Positions 42,057-50,918 of a stretch of 64,000 nt of DNA are shown one piece after another. The notes beneath the pieces were generated by a model. It saw only the letters and a program-made list of their open reading frames with translations, did no database searches and was not told the origin of the DNA. The stretch is from Rhizobium sp. (GTDB lineage: Bacteria; Pseudomonadota; Alphaproteobacteria; Rhizobiales; Rhizobiaceae): the NCBI GenBank assembly GCA_027533385.1, contig JAPZUE010000007.1:124001-188000 (forward strand), read 5' to 3'. The translations under genes were made by a program, and so were the position numbers. Positions within the stretch are counted from its first letter, which is position 1; every line of letters begins with the position of its first letter.

Positions 42057-42860
42057 TCAGCGCCCGGTAAAGATCGGTCGCCGGCGTTCGGCAAAGGCCG
42101 CACGCCCCTCGCGATAGTCCTCACTCTCGAAGGTTAGCGTACCGATGATCTCTGCCTCGCGCAGCAGGTCTTCGTCTGCCTGCTCGACCGCGCGTAGCGC
42201 AAGCTTCGATGCCCGAAGCGACAGGGGCGCATTGGCGGCGATCGTATCGGCTAGGATCTGCGCCCTTTGTTCAAGCTGATCCGCTTCCGTCATCTCCGAC
42301 AGGAAGCCGCAATCGAGAAGCTGCGGGGCTTTCATCGCGGCTCCGGTGAAGAGGGCCCGTCGCGCCATCTGGCTCCCGAGGCCACGGACGAAATCCTGCA
42401 CCGCATCGGCTGGGTAGGCGAGGCCGAGCCTTGCGGCCGGCACGGCAAAGACCGCATCCGAGGAGGCGAGCCTGAGATCCGCAGCTGCCGCAAGCCCGAA
42501 GCCACCACCATAGCAGATGCCACGGATCGCGGCGATCACGGGCAGGGGCGCCTCCCGGACGGCGGCGAAGGCGCGGCTGTTCGAGGCCTCGTAGATCCGG
42601 GCGGTCTCCGCATCCTTGCGTAATTCGGTAAATTCCGAAATATCTGCGCCAGCTGAGAAATCGGTTGCGCTGCCGCCGGTTAGCACGATGACGCGGGCGC
42701 CGGCATCGGTATGCAGCCAATGGATGGCCTCCGGGATGGCCCGCCACATCGCCGCGGTGACCGCATTCTTTCGCTGTGGATTGTCGAGCACCAGCAGGCC
42801 CGTTCCAGCCTCACAGAAAGCCTTGATAAAGCCTTTGGCAAAGCTGTTCGACTGTTTCAT
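42057..42860 (-). CDS. Enoyl-CoA hydratase/isomerase family protein
   Basis: The 267-aa protein is a crotonase: LVLDNPQRKNAVTAAMW, the oxyanion segment SAGADISEFTELRKD, and IRGICYGGGFGLAAAADLRLASSDAVFAVPAARLGLAYPAD (split). Of the two catalytic Glu positions of true hydratases, I do not see clear equivalents near GGGFGLA, so another crotonase reaction is possible. The start at 42860 uses GGGGG six bases upstream; 42881 is an alternative. Confidence 0.85.
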   Translation of the reverse strand: MKQSNSFAKGFIKAFCEAGTGLLVLDNPQRKNAVTAAMWRAIPEAIHWLHTDAGARVIVLTGGSATDFSAGADISEFTELRKDAETARIYEASNSRAFAAVREAPLPVIAAIRGICYGGGFGLAAAADLRLASSDAVFAVPAARLGLAYPADAVQDFVRGLGSQMARRALFTGAAMKAPQLLDCGFLSEMTEADQLEQRAQILADTIAANAPLSLRASKLALRAVEQADEDLLREAEIIGTLTFESEDYREGRAAFAERRRPIFTGR

Positions 42861-42931
42861 GCGGCCCCCATTTGAGTTCATCAGGTCTTCGACTATATAA
42901 TGCGGCTCCAAGACGAATGAGGAGACCGGCA

Positions 42932-43756
42932 ATGGTCGCACACAACGACGTCCTCAAGACCGAAACTGTCAAGTCCATGGATCCGATCTGGGACAGCCTG
43001 CGGCACGAAGCCCGCGTGGCGGCCGATCGTGACCCCATGCTGGCAGCCTTCTTCCACTCGACGGTGCTGAGCCATCGTTCTCTGGAGGACTGTGTGATCT
43101 ACCGGATCTGCGAGCGGCTCGATCACTCCGACGTTCCTGCCATCGTCCTGCGTCAGGCCTTCGAGGCGATGATGGCGGATTGGCCGGAATGGTCGACGAT
43201 TCTGCGCGTCGACATTCAGGCGGTTTATGACCGTGATCCGGCCTGCACGCGGTTCATCGAACCGGTGCTGTATTTCAAGGGCTTCCATGCCATCCAGACC
43301 CACCGTCTGGCGCATTGGCTGTGGAACAATGGCCGCCGGGATTTTGCACTCTACCTGCAGAGCCGCTCGTCGAACATGTTCCAGACGGACATCAATCCGG
43401 CGGCACGGATCGGCAAAGGTTTGTTCCTTGATCATGCCACGGGCCTGGTGGTTGGTTCGACCGCAGTGATCGGTGAGAACGTATCTATCCTACAGGGCGT
43501 GACCCTGGGCGGTACGGGCAAGGAAACAGGAGATCGCCACCCGAAGATTGGCGATGGCGTCTTGATAGGGGCAGGGGCCAAGGTGCTGGGCAATATCGAG
43601 ATCGGCAGCTGCTCGCGCATTGCGGCGGGCTCCGTGGTCTTGAAGCCGGTTCCCCGATGCACCACCGTGGCAGGCGTTCCGGCGCGGGTGGTCGGCGAGG
43701 CGGGATGCGCCGAACCGAGCCGGTCGATGGACCAGATGATCGCCTCGGACGACTGA
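42932..43756 (+). CDS. cysE: Serine O-acetyltransferase
   Basis: The 274-aa enzyme makes O-acetylserine for cysteine synthesis. The N-terminal helical domain has DPIWDSLRHEARVAADRDPM, and the C-terminal left-handed beta-helix has hexapeptide repeats. FLDHATGLVVGSTAVIGENV holds the catalytic His/Asp, and ILQGVTLGGTGKETGDRHP is the active-site loop. The ATG follows GAGGAG at 42919-42924. It is divergent from the enoyl-CoA hydratase gene; the gap between them is short (71 bases). Confidence 0.97.
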   Translation: MVAHNDVLKTETVKSMDPIWDSLRHEARVAADRDPMLAAFFHSTVLSHRSLEDCVIYRICERLDHSDVPAIVLRQAFEAMMADWPEWSTILRVDIQAVYDRDPACTRFIEPVLYFKGFHAIQTHRLAHWLWNNGRRDFALYLQSRSSNMFQTDINPAARIGKGLFLDHATGLVVGSTAVIGENVSILQGVTLGGTGKETGDRHPKIGDGVLIGAGAKVLGNIEIGSCSRIAAGSVVLKPVPRCTTVAGVPARVVGEAGCAEPSRSMDQMIASDD

Positions 43757-43882
43757 CAGCACGAGAACGTGATCGGCAAAGTTTGCCCAGCCTTCCTGGG
43801 CAAACTCCACTTCGCGTCTTTACAGGCCCGGAATGCCCGTGCGACAAGCGCGCACCCAAGAAACAGTCCACGGAGACGCAGT

Positions 43883-44086
43883 GTGAAGCCCGAAGAACTG
43901 AAGAAACTCGACGCCTATTTCAAGCGCACCTTCAACCCGACGATGAGCGTGAGGGCCCGTCCCCGCAAGGACGACTCCGCTGAAGTCTACGTGGGTGACG
44001 AGTTTCTCGGCGTCGTCTTCAAGGACGAGGAAGATGGCGATCTCTCCTACAATTTCTCCATGGCGATCCTCGACGTGGACCTCTGA
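43883..44086 (+). CDS. DUF3126 small protein, 67 aa
   Basis: The frame from GTG at 43883 reads VKPEELKKLDAYFKRTFNPT, then RARPRKDDSAEVYVGDEFLG and ends FSMAILDVDL. It matches the DUF3126 family of short alphaproteobacterial proteins of unknown function. GGAG at 43872-43875 supports the GTG start. It follows cysE by 126 bases. Confidence 0.88.
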   Translation: MKPEELKKLDAYFKRTFNPTMSVRARPRKDDSAEVYVGDEFLGVVFKDEEDGDLSYNFSMAILDVDL

Positions 44087-44205
44087 TGCATGTGAGGTCC
44101 GGCAGCCTTCTGTGGCGTGCCGGTCAGTCGGATCAGATCAGAATGGATGGGGTCGTGCCTGACGGTGCGGCCCCATTTCCTTATCCGGCTTACAATTGAC
44201 GATTG

Positions 44206-44254
44206 TTGTGCGCCGCACAAATTCCCTTGACCATTTTTGTGCGGCTGCTATCTT
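44206..44254 (+). promoter_or_regulatory. Phasin promoter with upstream palindrome (candidate PhaR-type operator)
   Basis: A perfect palindrome TTGTGC-GCC-GCACAA (44206-44220) lies six bases upstream of a -35 TTGACC (44227-44232), with a -10 TATCTT at 44249-44254 (16-base spacing). TTTGTGCGGC repeats half of it inside the spacer. Repression of phasin genes by PhaR at TGC...GCA palindromes is known in alphaproteobacteria; the identity of the regulator here is inferred. Confidence 0.5.
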
Positions 44255-44293
44255 CGCGCCAGCTGATATGCCGAACAGAAGGAGGATGCTCGC

Positions 44294-44641
44294 ATGTTCA
44301 ACATCGATGACGCCAGCAAGAAGAGCAAGGAAGCCATGGACACCATGCTGAAGAATTATTCTGAAGTGACCAAGGGCTTCCAGGCCATCGCGACCGAAGC
44401 GACCGACTATTCGAAGAAGTCGTTCCAGGATCTCGCTTCCTTCATGGAAGCCATGACATCGGTGAAGAGTGTCGAGGCAGCCTTCGAGCTCCAGACGTCC
44501 TTCATCAAGTCCTCCTACGAGGGCTTCGTTGCGGAAGCGACGAAGATGGGCGAAATGTATGCCGAGCTCGCCAAGATGGCCTACAAGCCCTACGAGGCGA
44601 CTGTTGCCAAGGCCATGGCGCCGATGTCTGCGGCTGCCTGA
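44294..44641 (+). CDS. Phasin family protein
   Basis: The 115-aa all-helical protein begins MFNIDDASKKSKEAMDTMLK and ends EATVAKAMAPMSAAA, with the phasin_2-type core KGFQAIATEATDYSKKSFQD and LQTSFIKSSYEGFVAEATKM. Phasins coat PHA granules and control their number and size. A strong AGAAGGAGGA precedes the ATG. It is 22 kb from phaC, which is normal in rhizobia. A terminator follows. Confidence 0.93.
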   Translation: MFNIDDASKKSKEAMDTMLKNYSEVTKGFQAIATEATDYSKKSFQDLASFMEAMTSVKSVEAAFELQTSFIKSSYEGFVAEATKMGEMYAELAKMAYKPYEATVAKAMAPMSAAA

Positions 44642-44665
44642 TCCCAAGCTTGCGCGTAACCTGCA

Positions 44666-44694
44666 AGACCGGCCGTGCCCTGCACGGCCGGTCT
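44666..44694 (+). terminator. Rho-independent terminator of the phasin gene
   Basis: AGACCGGCCGTG and CACGGCCGGTCT form a 12-bp stem around CCCTG, followed by TTGTCATTTG. It begins 25 bases after the stop. Confidence 0.75.
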
Positions 44695-44883
44695 TGTCAT
44701 TTGTGGCCGCTTGTATAACCTAAACCCTCAATTTTCTCGCTTTTCTGGGCTTCGTGACAAATTGTCGTCACCAGGGTCAGGGGGGCTTAAAATCACCGCA
44801 TAATGAACTACCTTACCGTGCTGAGTGTTCGTCCGCACCGACGTGTAACGGCAAACCGGCCGGACAACGGAGAATGAACTGAA

Positions 44884-45231
44884 ATGACTGCCAAGCCGGT
44901 CTTCATGCAGAGCCAGGGTGACGGGGACAATGCCAATCGCGGCACCTCGGTGATCACCCGCACCAAGCCGAAGACGAAGAAGCCGAATCTGTACCGCGTC
45001 CTGCTTCTGAATGACGACTACACCCCGATGGAATTCGTGATCCATATCCTGGAGCGCTTCTTCCAGAAGGACAGGGAAGCCGCCACCCGCATCATGTTGC
45101 ATGTTCACAATCATGGCGTGGGCGAATGCGGTGTCTTTACCTACGAAGTCGCCGAAACCAAAGTCTCACAGGTGATGGATTTCGCCAGGCAACATGAACA
45201 TCCGCTTCAATGCGTCATGGAAAAGAAGTGA
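44884..45231 (+). CDS. clpS: ATP-dependent Clp protease adaptor ClpS
   Basis: The 115-aa adaptor hands N-degron substrates to ClpA. It has [20 protein letters not shown] (the NDDYTPM substrate pocket), [19 protein letters not shown] and a C-terminal [10 protein letters not shown]. The N-terminal 30 residues form a flexible polar arm, as expected. It is nine bases upstream of clpA, so the two are cotranscribed. Confidence 0.96.
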   Translation: MTAKPVFMQSQGDGDNANRGTSVITRTKPKTKKPNLYRVLLLNDDYTPMEFVIHILERFFQKDREAATRIMLHVHNHGVGECGVFTYEVAETKVSQVMDFARQHEHPLQCVMEKK

Positions 45232-45240
45232 GGATCAGAC

Positions 45241-47721
45241 GTGCCAACATTTTCACCCAGCCTCGAAAAAGCGCTGCATCAGGCCCTGACCTACGCAAAC
45301 GAGCGTCACCACGAATATGCGACGCTGGAGCACCTGCTGCTCGCTCTGATCGACGACGCTGATGCCGCCGCCGTCATGGGGGCCTGCAACGTCAATCTCG
45401 ATGCCCTGCGCAAGACCGTCACCGATTTCGTCGACAACGACCTCGCCAATCTGATCACCGGTTACGACGAGGATTCGAAGCCCACCTCCAGCTTCCAGCG
45501 CGTCATCCAGCGTGCGGTCATTCATGTGCAGTCGTCCGGTCGCGAGGAAGTGACCGGTGCCAATGTGCTCGTCGCCATCTTCGCCGAGCGCGAAAGCAAC
45601 GCCGCCTATTTCCTGCAGGAGCAGGAAATGACCCGTTACGATGCGGTCAACTACATCTCGCATGGCATCGGCAAGCGCCCCGGCTCCTCGCAGGTTCGCA
45701 GCCCGCGCGGCGCAGACGAGGGTGAACCCGAGGCCAAGCAGGGTGGTCGTGAGCCCCACGAAGCCTCGGCAAAGGGCAAGCAGGAGGCTCTCAAGGCCTA
45801 TTGCGTCAACCTCAACGAAAAGGCCAAGACCGGCCGTATCGACCCGCTGATCGGCCGTCACGACGAGGTCAACCGCACCATCCAAGTGCTGTGCCGCCGC
45901 TCAAAGAACAATCCGCTCTATGTTGGTGACCCCGGCGTCGGCAAGACGGCGATCGCCGAAGGTCTCGCCAAGCGCATCGTCGAGGGCAAGGTGCCGGAAG
46001 CGCTGGCCGATGCCACCATCTTCTCGCTCGACATGGGCACGCTGCTCGCCGGCACGCGTTATCGCGGCGATTTCGAAGAGCGCTTGAAGCAGGTGGTCAA
46101 GGAACTTGAAGATTATCCGGGCGCGGTGCTCTTCATCGACGAGATCCACACCGTCATCGGTGCGGGTGCCACCTCCGGTGGTGCGATGGATGCCTCCAAC
46201 CTTCTGAAGCCCGCCTTGTCGTCGGGGGCGATCCGCTGCATCGGGTCGACCACCTACAAGGAATATCGCCAGTTCTTCGAAAAGGACCGGGCGCTGGTTC
46301 GTCGTTTCCAGAAGATCGACGTCAACGAGCCGTCGATCGATGATGCGATCGAGATCATGAAGGGCCTGAAGCCCTATTTCGAGGACTACCACAAGCTCCG
46401 TTATACCAACGAGGCGATCAAGTCGGCTGTCGAGCTTTCGGCGCGCTACATCTCCGACCGCAAGTTGCCCGACAAGGCGATCGATGTCATCGACGAGACC
46501 GGCGCGGCCCAGATGCTGCTGCCGGCCTCGCGCCGCCGCAAGCTGATCACCGAGAGGGAGATCGAAGCCACCATCGCCACCATGGCCCGCATTCCACCGA
46601 AGACGGTGTCCAAGGACGACGAGATGGTGCTGGCCAATCTCGAAAAGGACCTGCGCTCCGTGGTCTATGGCCAGGACAAGGCCATCGAGGCGCTTGCGAC
46701 ATCGATCAAGCTCGCTCGCGCCGGCCTTCGCGAACCCAACAAGCCGATCGGTTGCTATGTCTTCTCCGGTCCGACCGGTGTGGGCAAGACGGAGGTGGCC
46801 AAGCAACTCGCCTCGTCGCTGGGCGTCGAGCTCCTGCGCTTCGACATGTCGGAATACATGGAGCGGCACACGGTCTCGCGTCTGCTCGGGGCACCTCCCG
46901 GCTATGTCGGCTTCGACCAGGGCGGTCTGTTGACCGATGGCGTAGACCAGCATCCGCATTCGGTCGTGCTGCTCGATGAAATCGAGAAGGCACATCCGGA
47001 TATCTACAACATCCTGCTGCAGGTCATGGACCATGGCCAGCTGACGGATCACAACGGCAAGAAGATCGACTTCCGCAACGTCATCCTGATCATGACGACC
47101 AATGCGGGCGCATCGGAAATGGCGAAGTCGGCGATCGGTTTCGGTTCATCCAAGCGCACCGGCGAAGACGAGGAGGCGCTGAACCGCCTGTTCACGCCGG
47201 AGTTCCGCAACCGTCTCGACGCGACCATCCCGTTTGCGCCGCTGCCGACGGAAGTCATTCATCAGGTCGTGCAGAAGTTCGTCATGCAGCTGGAAGCACA
47301 GCTTTCGGAACGCAACGTCACCTTCGATCTGTCGGAGACTGCGATCGCCTGGCTGGCGAAGAACGGTTACGACGAGAAGATGGGCGCACGCCCGCTGGCG
47401 CGCGTCATCCAGGAGCACATCAAGAAGCCGCTCGCCAACGAGATCCTCTTCGGCAAGCTGAAAAAGGGCGGCGTCGTCAAGGTTGGCACCAAGTCCGACG
47501 AAGCCGGCGCCGAAGTGCTCGATCTCGAGGCGATCGCCGAAGTGGCGCCCGTCAAGCCGAAGCCGGAAGCCGAGGTTGCCTCGGCCAAGCCCGTCAAGGC
47601 CAAGCGCAAGCCGGCAGCCAAGGCGGCCGCCATCGTCGATGAAGGCGATGTGGCGGTGATCGACGAGGCGCCGAAGCAGCCGAAGCGCTCGGCCGTGCCG
47701 AAGGTTCCGAAGAAGAAGTAA
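45241..47721 (+). CDS. clpA: ATP-dependent Clp protease ATP-binding subunit ClpA
   Basis: The 826-aa AAA+ unfoldase starts at GTG. It has an N-domain (residues 1-150), Walker A GDPGVGKTA (about 229) and Walker B in FIDEIHTVIGAG in D1, and Walker A GPTGVGKTE (about 510) and LLDEIEKAHPDI in D2. IGFGSS near 632 is the ClpP-docking loop. The protein is about 70 residues longer than E. coli ClpA. The extra part is a Lys/Ala/Pro-rich C-terminal tail (from about 750, ending VPKVPKKK). It is coupled to clpS, and a clear terminator follows. Confidence 0.97.
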   Translation: MPTFSPSLEKALHQALTYANERHHEYATLEHLLLALIDDADAAAVMGACNVNLDALRKTVTDFVDNDLANLITGYDEDSKPTSSFQRVIQRAVIHVQSSGREEVTGANVLVAIFAERESNAAYFLQEQEMTRYDAVNYISHGIGKRPGSSQVRSPRGADEGEPEAKQGGREPHEASAKGKQEALKAYCVNLNEKAKTGRIDPLIGRHDEVNRTIQVLCRRSKNNPLYVGDPGVGKTAIAEGLAKRIVEGKVPEALADATIFSLDMGTLLAGTRYRGDFEERLKQVVKELEDYPGAVLFIDEIHTVIGAGATSGGAMDASNLLKPALSSGAIRCIGSTTYKEYRQFFEKDRALVRRFQKIDVNEPSIDDAIEIMKGLKPYFEDYHKLRYTNEAIKSAVELSARYISDRKLPDKAIDVIDETGAAQMLLPASRRRKLITEREIEATIATMARIPPKTVSKDDEMVLANLEKDLRSVVYGQDKAIEALATSIKLARAGLREPNKPIGCYVFSGPTGVGKTEVAKQLASSLGVELLRFDMSEYMERHTVSRLLGAPPGYVGFDQGGLLTDGVDQHPHSVVLLDEIEKAHPDIYNILLQVMDHGQLTDHNGKKIDFRNVILIMTTNAGASEMAKSAIGFGSSKRTGEDEEALNRLFTPEFRNRLDATIPFAPLPTEVIHQVVQKFVMQLEAQLSERNVTFDLSETAIAWLAKNGYDEKMGARPLARVIQEHIKKPLANEILFGKLKKGGVVKVGTKSDEAGAEVLDLEAIAEVAPVKPKPEAEVASAKPVKAKRKPAAKAAAIVDEGDVAVIDEAPKQPKRSAVPKVPKKK

Positions 47722-47743
47722 GCGCAGCTCTTGCAAACCATCC

Positions 47744-47775
47744 GTGCCGGGCGTTAAGCCCGGCACTTTCATTTT
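47744..47775 (+). terminator. Rho-independent terminator of clpSA
   Basis: GTGCCGGGC and GCCCGGCAC pair around GTTAA, followed by TTTCATTTT. It begins 22 bases after the clpA stop. Confidence 0.85.
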
Positions 47776-47793
47776 GCCGATCCGGAATTTCAG

Positions 47794-48576
47794 ATGTCTT
47801 CGGCTTCTCCCGAACTTTCCCAAGCGCGGTGGTTTTTCACCGGTATGCGGGGCCTTTTCAGCCTTCCCGCGATCATTCTGATGATTTCTTTCGTTGGCTT
47901 CTCTGCCTTTGCGCTCGAATCGGGCGTCAGCCGCGCCGAAGCGATGTTCATGACCGCTTCCGTCTGGGCGCTTCCTGCAAAGATGATCCTCATCGGCACC
48001 ATGACCAGCGGCGCAAACCTGCTGGCGATCTTTCTCGCAGTCTCGCTCTCGTCCATCCGCATGATGCCGATGGTCGCCTCGCTGGTGCCCGAGATGCGCA
48101 CCGAGCGAACGCCGACCTGGCTCCTGCTCTTCCTGTCGCACTTCGTCGCGATCACTGCCTGGGTCTTTGCGATGGGCAGTTTCAAGGACGTGCCGCGCGA
48201 GGCGCGCGTCGCCTATTTTGCCGGTTTCGGCATCACCCTGGTGACGGTGAACACCATTCTCGTCGGTGTTTGTTATGGGCTGGTGGCAAAGTTCCCGCCT
48301 GTCGTGGCGGGTCTCCTGTTCTTCCTCACACCCGTCTATTTCATCGCCTCGATCTGGGCGACAGGCCGCCAGTCAGTCGTCAAGGTCGCCTTTATCGTCG
48401 GGGCCGTCTCCGGTCCGCTGCTGGCCCTTGTTGCGCCCGGTTTCGACATCCTGATTGCAGGTCTGGGTGGCGGCACGCTCGCCTATCTCTTCGACCGCTA
48501 TGTCATCCGCAAGGACAGGCCGCAGATGGTTGAGAAGGAACAGGACGCGCAAGCCCAGGCAGAGGAGGTTGTCTGA
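47794..48576 (+). CDS. azlC: AzlC family branched-chain amino acid exporter large subunit
   Basis: The 260-aa membrane protein has six to seven hydrophobic segments and the AzlC blocks ARWFFTGMRGLFSLPAIIL, ALESGVSRAEAMFMT and AVSLSSIRMMPMVASLVPEM. AzlCD pairs export branched-chain amino acids or analogues. The acidic, Gln/Ala-rich end is cytoplasmic. The stop shares one base with the azlD start. Confidence 0.9.
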   Translation: MSSASPELSQARWFFTGMRGLFSLPAIILMISFVGFSAFALESGVSRAEAMFMTASVWALPAKMILIGTMTSGANLLAIFLAVSLSSIRMMPMVASLVPEMRTERTPTWLLLFLSHFVAITAWVFAMGSFKDVPREARVAYFAGFGITLVTVNTILVGVCYGLVAKFPPVVAGLLFFLTPVYFIASIWATGRQSVVKVAFIVGAVSGPLLALVAPGFDILIAGLGGGTLAYLFDRYVIRKDRPQMVEKEQDAQAQAEEVV

Positions 48577-48905
48577 TGCAGGACTACTGGCCCTATATCG
48601 TCATCATCGTCGCGGGCTGGCTGGCGACCGACATGTGGCGCTGGCTTGGCGTGATTGCCGGCAACCGCCTTCAGGAGGGATCCGAGGCGCTGAACTGGGT
48701 GAGGGCGGTTGCAACAGCACTGGTGATGGCCGTCACCGCCAAGCTCGTCGTTTTCCCGACCGGTACGCTTGAGAGCTCGCCGCTCTGGCTCCGGCTTGCT
48801 GCAGCAGGTCTTGGCTTTGCAGCCTTCCTGCTGTCTGGCCAGCGGGTCCTTGTCGGGGTCCTGGTCCCGCTTGCGATCCTGGGCGCCGGTCTGCTGTTGC
48901 TGTGA
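48576..48905 (+). CDS. azlD: AzlD family small subunit
   Basis: The 109-aa protein has three to four hydrophobic segments and the family pattern YWPYIVIIVAGWLATDMWR, then LNWVRAVATALVMAVTAKLV. It is the partner of AzlC and overlaps its stop codon by one base. Confidence 0.88.
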   Translation: MQDYWPYIVIIVAGWLATDMWRWLGVIAGNRLQEGSEALNWVRAVATALVMAVTAKLVVFPTGTLESSPLWLRLAAAGLGFAAFLLSGQRVLVGVLVPLAILGAGLLLL

Positions 48906-48997
48906 GATCGCGTGCAATCACAGGCGCGTGTCTGGACTGGACTTGCCACAATTCGCTTCCCAGATCGGGTGAACCGATCAACAGGAAGGAAAGCGAA

Positions 48998-49186
48998 ATG
49001 TCAAAGGTAGTACGCTTCCGAAAGCTGAAACACGGGGATCCGCCCCGTTTCAAGGTCTTGCCCGACGATCTGCGCAAGTCTACCCCCAGAGGCCGCGCAT
49101 GGCGCGCGACCGGGTCTTTTCCGATCATGGTGCTGGGCCTTGTCGGCATCGCAGCCGTTCTGGTGATCGGTGGCTTCGTCGGTTGA
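48998..49186 (+). CDS. Small basic single-pass membrane protein, 62 aa
   Basis: The frame reads MSKVVRFRKLKHGDPPRFKV, a Lys/Arg-rich N-terminus, and ends with one hydrophobic helix (FPIMVLGLVGIAAVLVIGGF). AGGAAGGAAAG just upstream of the ATG at 48998 supports translation. I recognise no family. It resembles other small tail-anchored proteins and stands alone between azlD and the HIT gene. Confidence 0.65.
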   Translation: MSKVVRFRKLKHGDPPRFKVLPDDLRKSTPRGRAWRATGSFPIMVLGLVGIAAVLVIGGFVG

Positions 49187-49217
49187 TCCCGTGAAAGCAG
49201 GCAGCAGGGCGCTCCGC

Positions 49218-49637
49218 TCAGAGCGCAGCCTTGATTTTCTCAGCCTGGGCTTTCAGCATCTCGATATCCGCCATGCCGCCTGCATGCGGCTTGAGTGGCA
49301 TGCCTTCGTGCCGTGGGATGACATGGAAATGCAGGTGGAAGACAGTTTGCCCGGCCGCCGGCTCGTTGAACTGGGCGATGTAGACACCATCGGCCTCGAA
49401 CGCCTCCTTTGCGGCATTGGCGAGCTTCTGGACAACCGGCATGAGCTTTGAGAGTACCGCCGGGTCTGCGTCGAGCAAATTGCGCGAACCGGTCTTTGGG
49501 ATGACCAGGAGATGGCCCGGCGCCTGTGGCATGACGTCCATGAAGGCGAGCGTGTTGTCGTCCTCGTAGAGCTTCACCGACGGAATGGTGCCGGCGAGGA
49601 TCTTGGCGAAGATGTTGTCGGGATCATAGGCGGTCAT
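49218..49637 (-). CDS. HIT family nucleotide hydrolase
   Basis: The 139-aa protein has the histidine triad HLHFHVIP (His101, His103, His105), FAKILAGTIPSVKLYEDDNT and VIPKTGSRNLLDA. This is an HinT-like purine nucleotide phosphoramidase or hydrolase. The start at 49637 is preceded by GAGGAGAC. It lies downstream of the FemAB-like gene, transcribed in the opposite direction to azlCD. Confidence 0.94.
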   Translation of the reverse strand: MTAYDPDNIFAKILAGTIPSVKLYEDDNTLAFMDVMPQAPGHLLVIPKTGSRNLLDADPAVLSKLMPVVQKLANAAKEAFEADGVYIAQFNEPAAGQTVFHLHFHVIPRHEGMPLKPHAGGMADIEMLKAQAEKIKAAL

Positions 49638-49708
49638 GGTCGTCTCCTCGATTGCTGGCGTCACTTAACGGGAAGGACGAGCGATCTTCAAGCCTCTCAA
49701 ACAGGCGC

Positions 49709-50908
49709 TCAACCGTCGATTTCTTCGCCCTCGCGAAGCTGGCGTTCGCCCTTGCGGAACGGCGTATGTTCGCCGAGATATTCGCCCACCTGGGCCACTT
49801 CCCGACGCTCGTGTTCGAGATAGTCGGCAACCGCACGGCGCAGGCCCGGATGGGTGATGAAATGCGCCGAATGGGTCGTCACGGGCTCATAGCCGCGCGC
49901 CAGCTTGTGCTCCCCTTGCGCGCCCGCCTCGACGCGGGCGAGGCCCTTGTGAAGGGCAAAATCGATCGCCTGATGGTAGCAGACCTCGAAATGCAGGAAC
50001 GGGTGGTCCTCGATGCATCCCCAGTGGCGGCCGTAAAGCGCATCCGCGCCGATGAAGTTAATGGCGCCGGCGACATAGCGGCCGTTTCGCTTGGCCATCA
50101 CCAGCAGGATGTCATCGGCCATGCGCTCGCCGACCAAAGAGTAGAACATTCGGGTCAGATAGGGCCGGCCCCATTTGCGGCTGCCGGTGTCGATGTAGAA
50201 GCGGAAGAACTGGTCCCAGATCTCTTCCGTCAGATCGCTGCCCGTCAGCCAGTCGATGGAGAGGCCGTTTTCCAGCGCATTCCGCCGTTCCTTGCGCAGG
50301 TTCTTCCGCTTGGACGAGGAGAGCTCCGCCAGAAACGCTTCGTGATTGGCATAACCACGATTGATGAAATGAAACTGCTGGTCCGTGCGATGCAGAAATC
50401 CGGCTTCCGTAAGGGCAGGCAGCTCACCTTGCGGAAGGAAAGTGACATGTGCCGATGACGTGCCGAGTTCGCGGGCGACCTGCTGCAGGCCTTGTGCGAG
50501 GAGCGCCGGAACGCGCGATACGTCTTCGCCCTGTCGGACAAGCAGCCGGGGCCCAGTGGCCGGCGTGAAGGGGATTGAGGCCTGGAGCTTGGGATAGTAG
50601 CGCCCGCCGGCCCTGTGGAAGGCATCGGCCCAGCCATGGTCGAAGACATATTCACCCTGGCTGTGGCTCTTCAGATAGGCGGGAACGGCGCCGATCAGGC
50701 GCCCTTCCTCTTCGAGCAGCAGATGGTGGCCCATCCAGCCGGTCTCGGCGGTCGCCGAACCCGACTCTTCGACGGACGAGAGAAAGGCATGCGAGGTAAA
50801 GGGGTTGTAGCCGGGGGCCGAGCGGGACGCTCCTGTGAGCTCTCCCCATTCGGCCGAAGCGATCTCCGTGAAGGAGCGGACTACGCGGATCGTCACCTCG
50901 TCTGCCAT
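49709..50908 (-). CDS. FemAB-like GNAT-fold protein (DUF482)
   Basis: The 399-aa protein belongs to a GNAT-type family known as DUF482: HHLLLEEEGRLIGAVPAYLK, EYVFDHGWADAFHRAGG, YYPKLQASIPFTPATGPRLL, FHFINRGYANHEAFLAEL and HWGCIEDHPFLHFEVCYHQAID. Relatives are annotated as peptidoglycan-biosynthesis FemAB-like or N-acetyltransferases; the reaction is not known. It lies just downstream of the glycerophosphodiesterase gene, with a 10-base gap. Confidence 0.88.
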   Translation of the reverse strand: MADEVTIRVVRSFTEIASAEWGELTGASRSAPGYNPFTSHAFLSSVEESGSATAETGWMGHHLLLEEEGRLIGAVPAYLKSHSQGEYVFDHGWADAFHRAGGRYYPKLQASIPFTPATGPRLLVRQGEDVSRVPALLAQGLQQVARELGTSSAHVTFLPQGELPALTEAGFLHRTDQQFHFINRGYANHEAFLAELSSSKRKNLRKERRNALENGLSIDWLTGSDLTEEIWDQFFRFYIDTGSRKWGRPYLTRMFYSLVGERMADDILLVMAKRNGRYVAGAINFIGADALYGRHWGCIEDHPFLHFEVCYHQAIDFALHKGLARVEAGAQGEHKLARGYEPVTTHSAHFITHPGLRRAVADYLEHERREVAQVGEYLGEHTPFRKGERQLREGEEIDG

Positions 50909-50918
50909 GGATCTCCCG

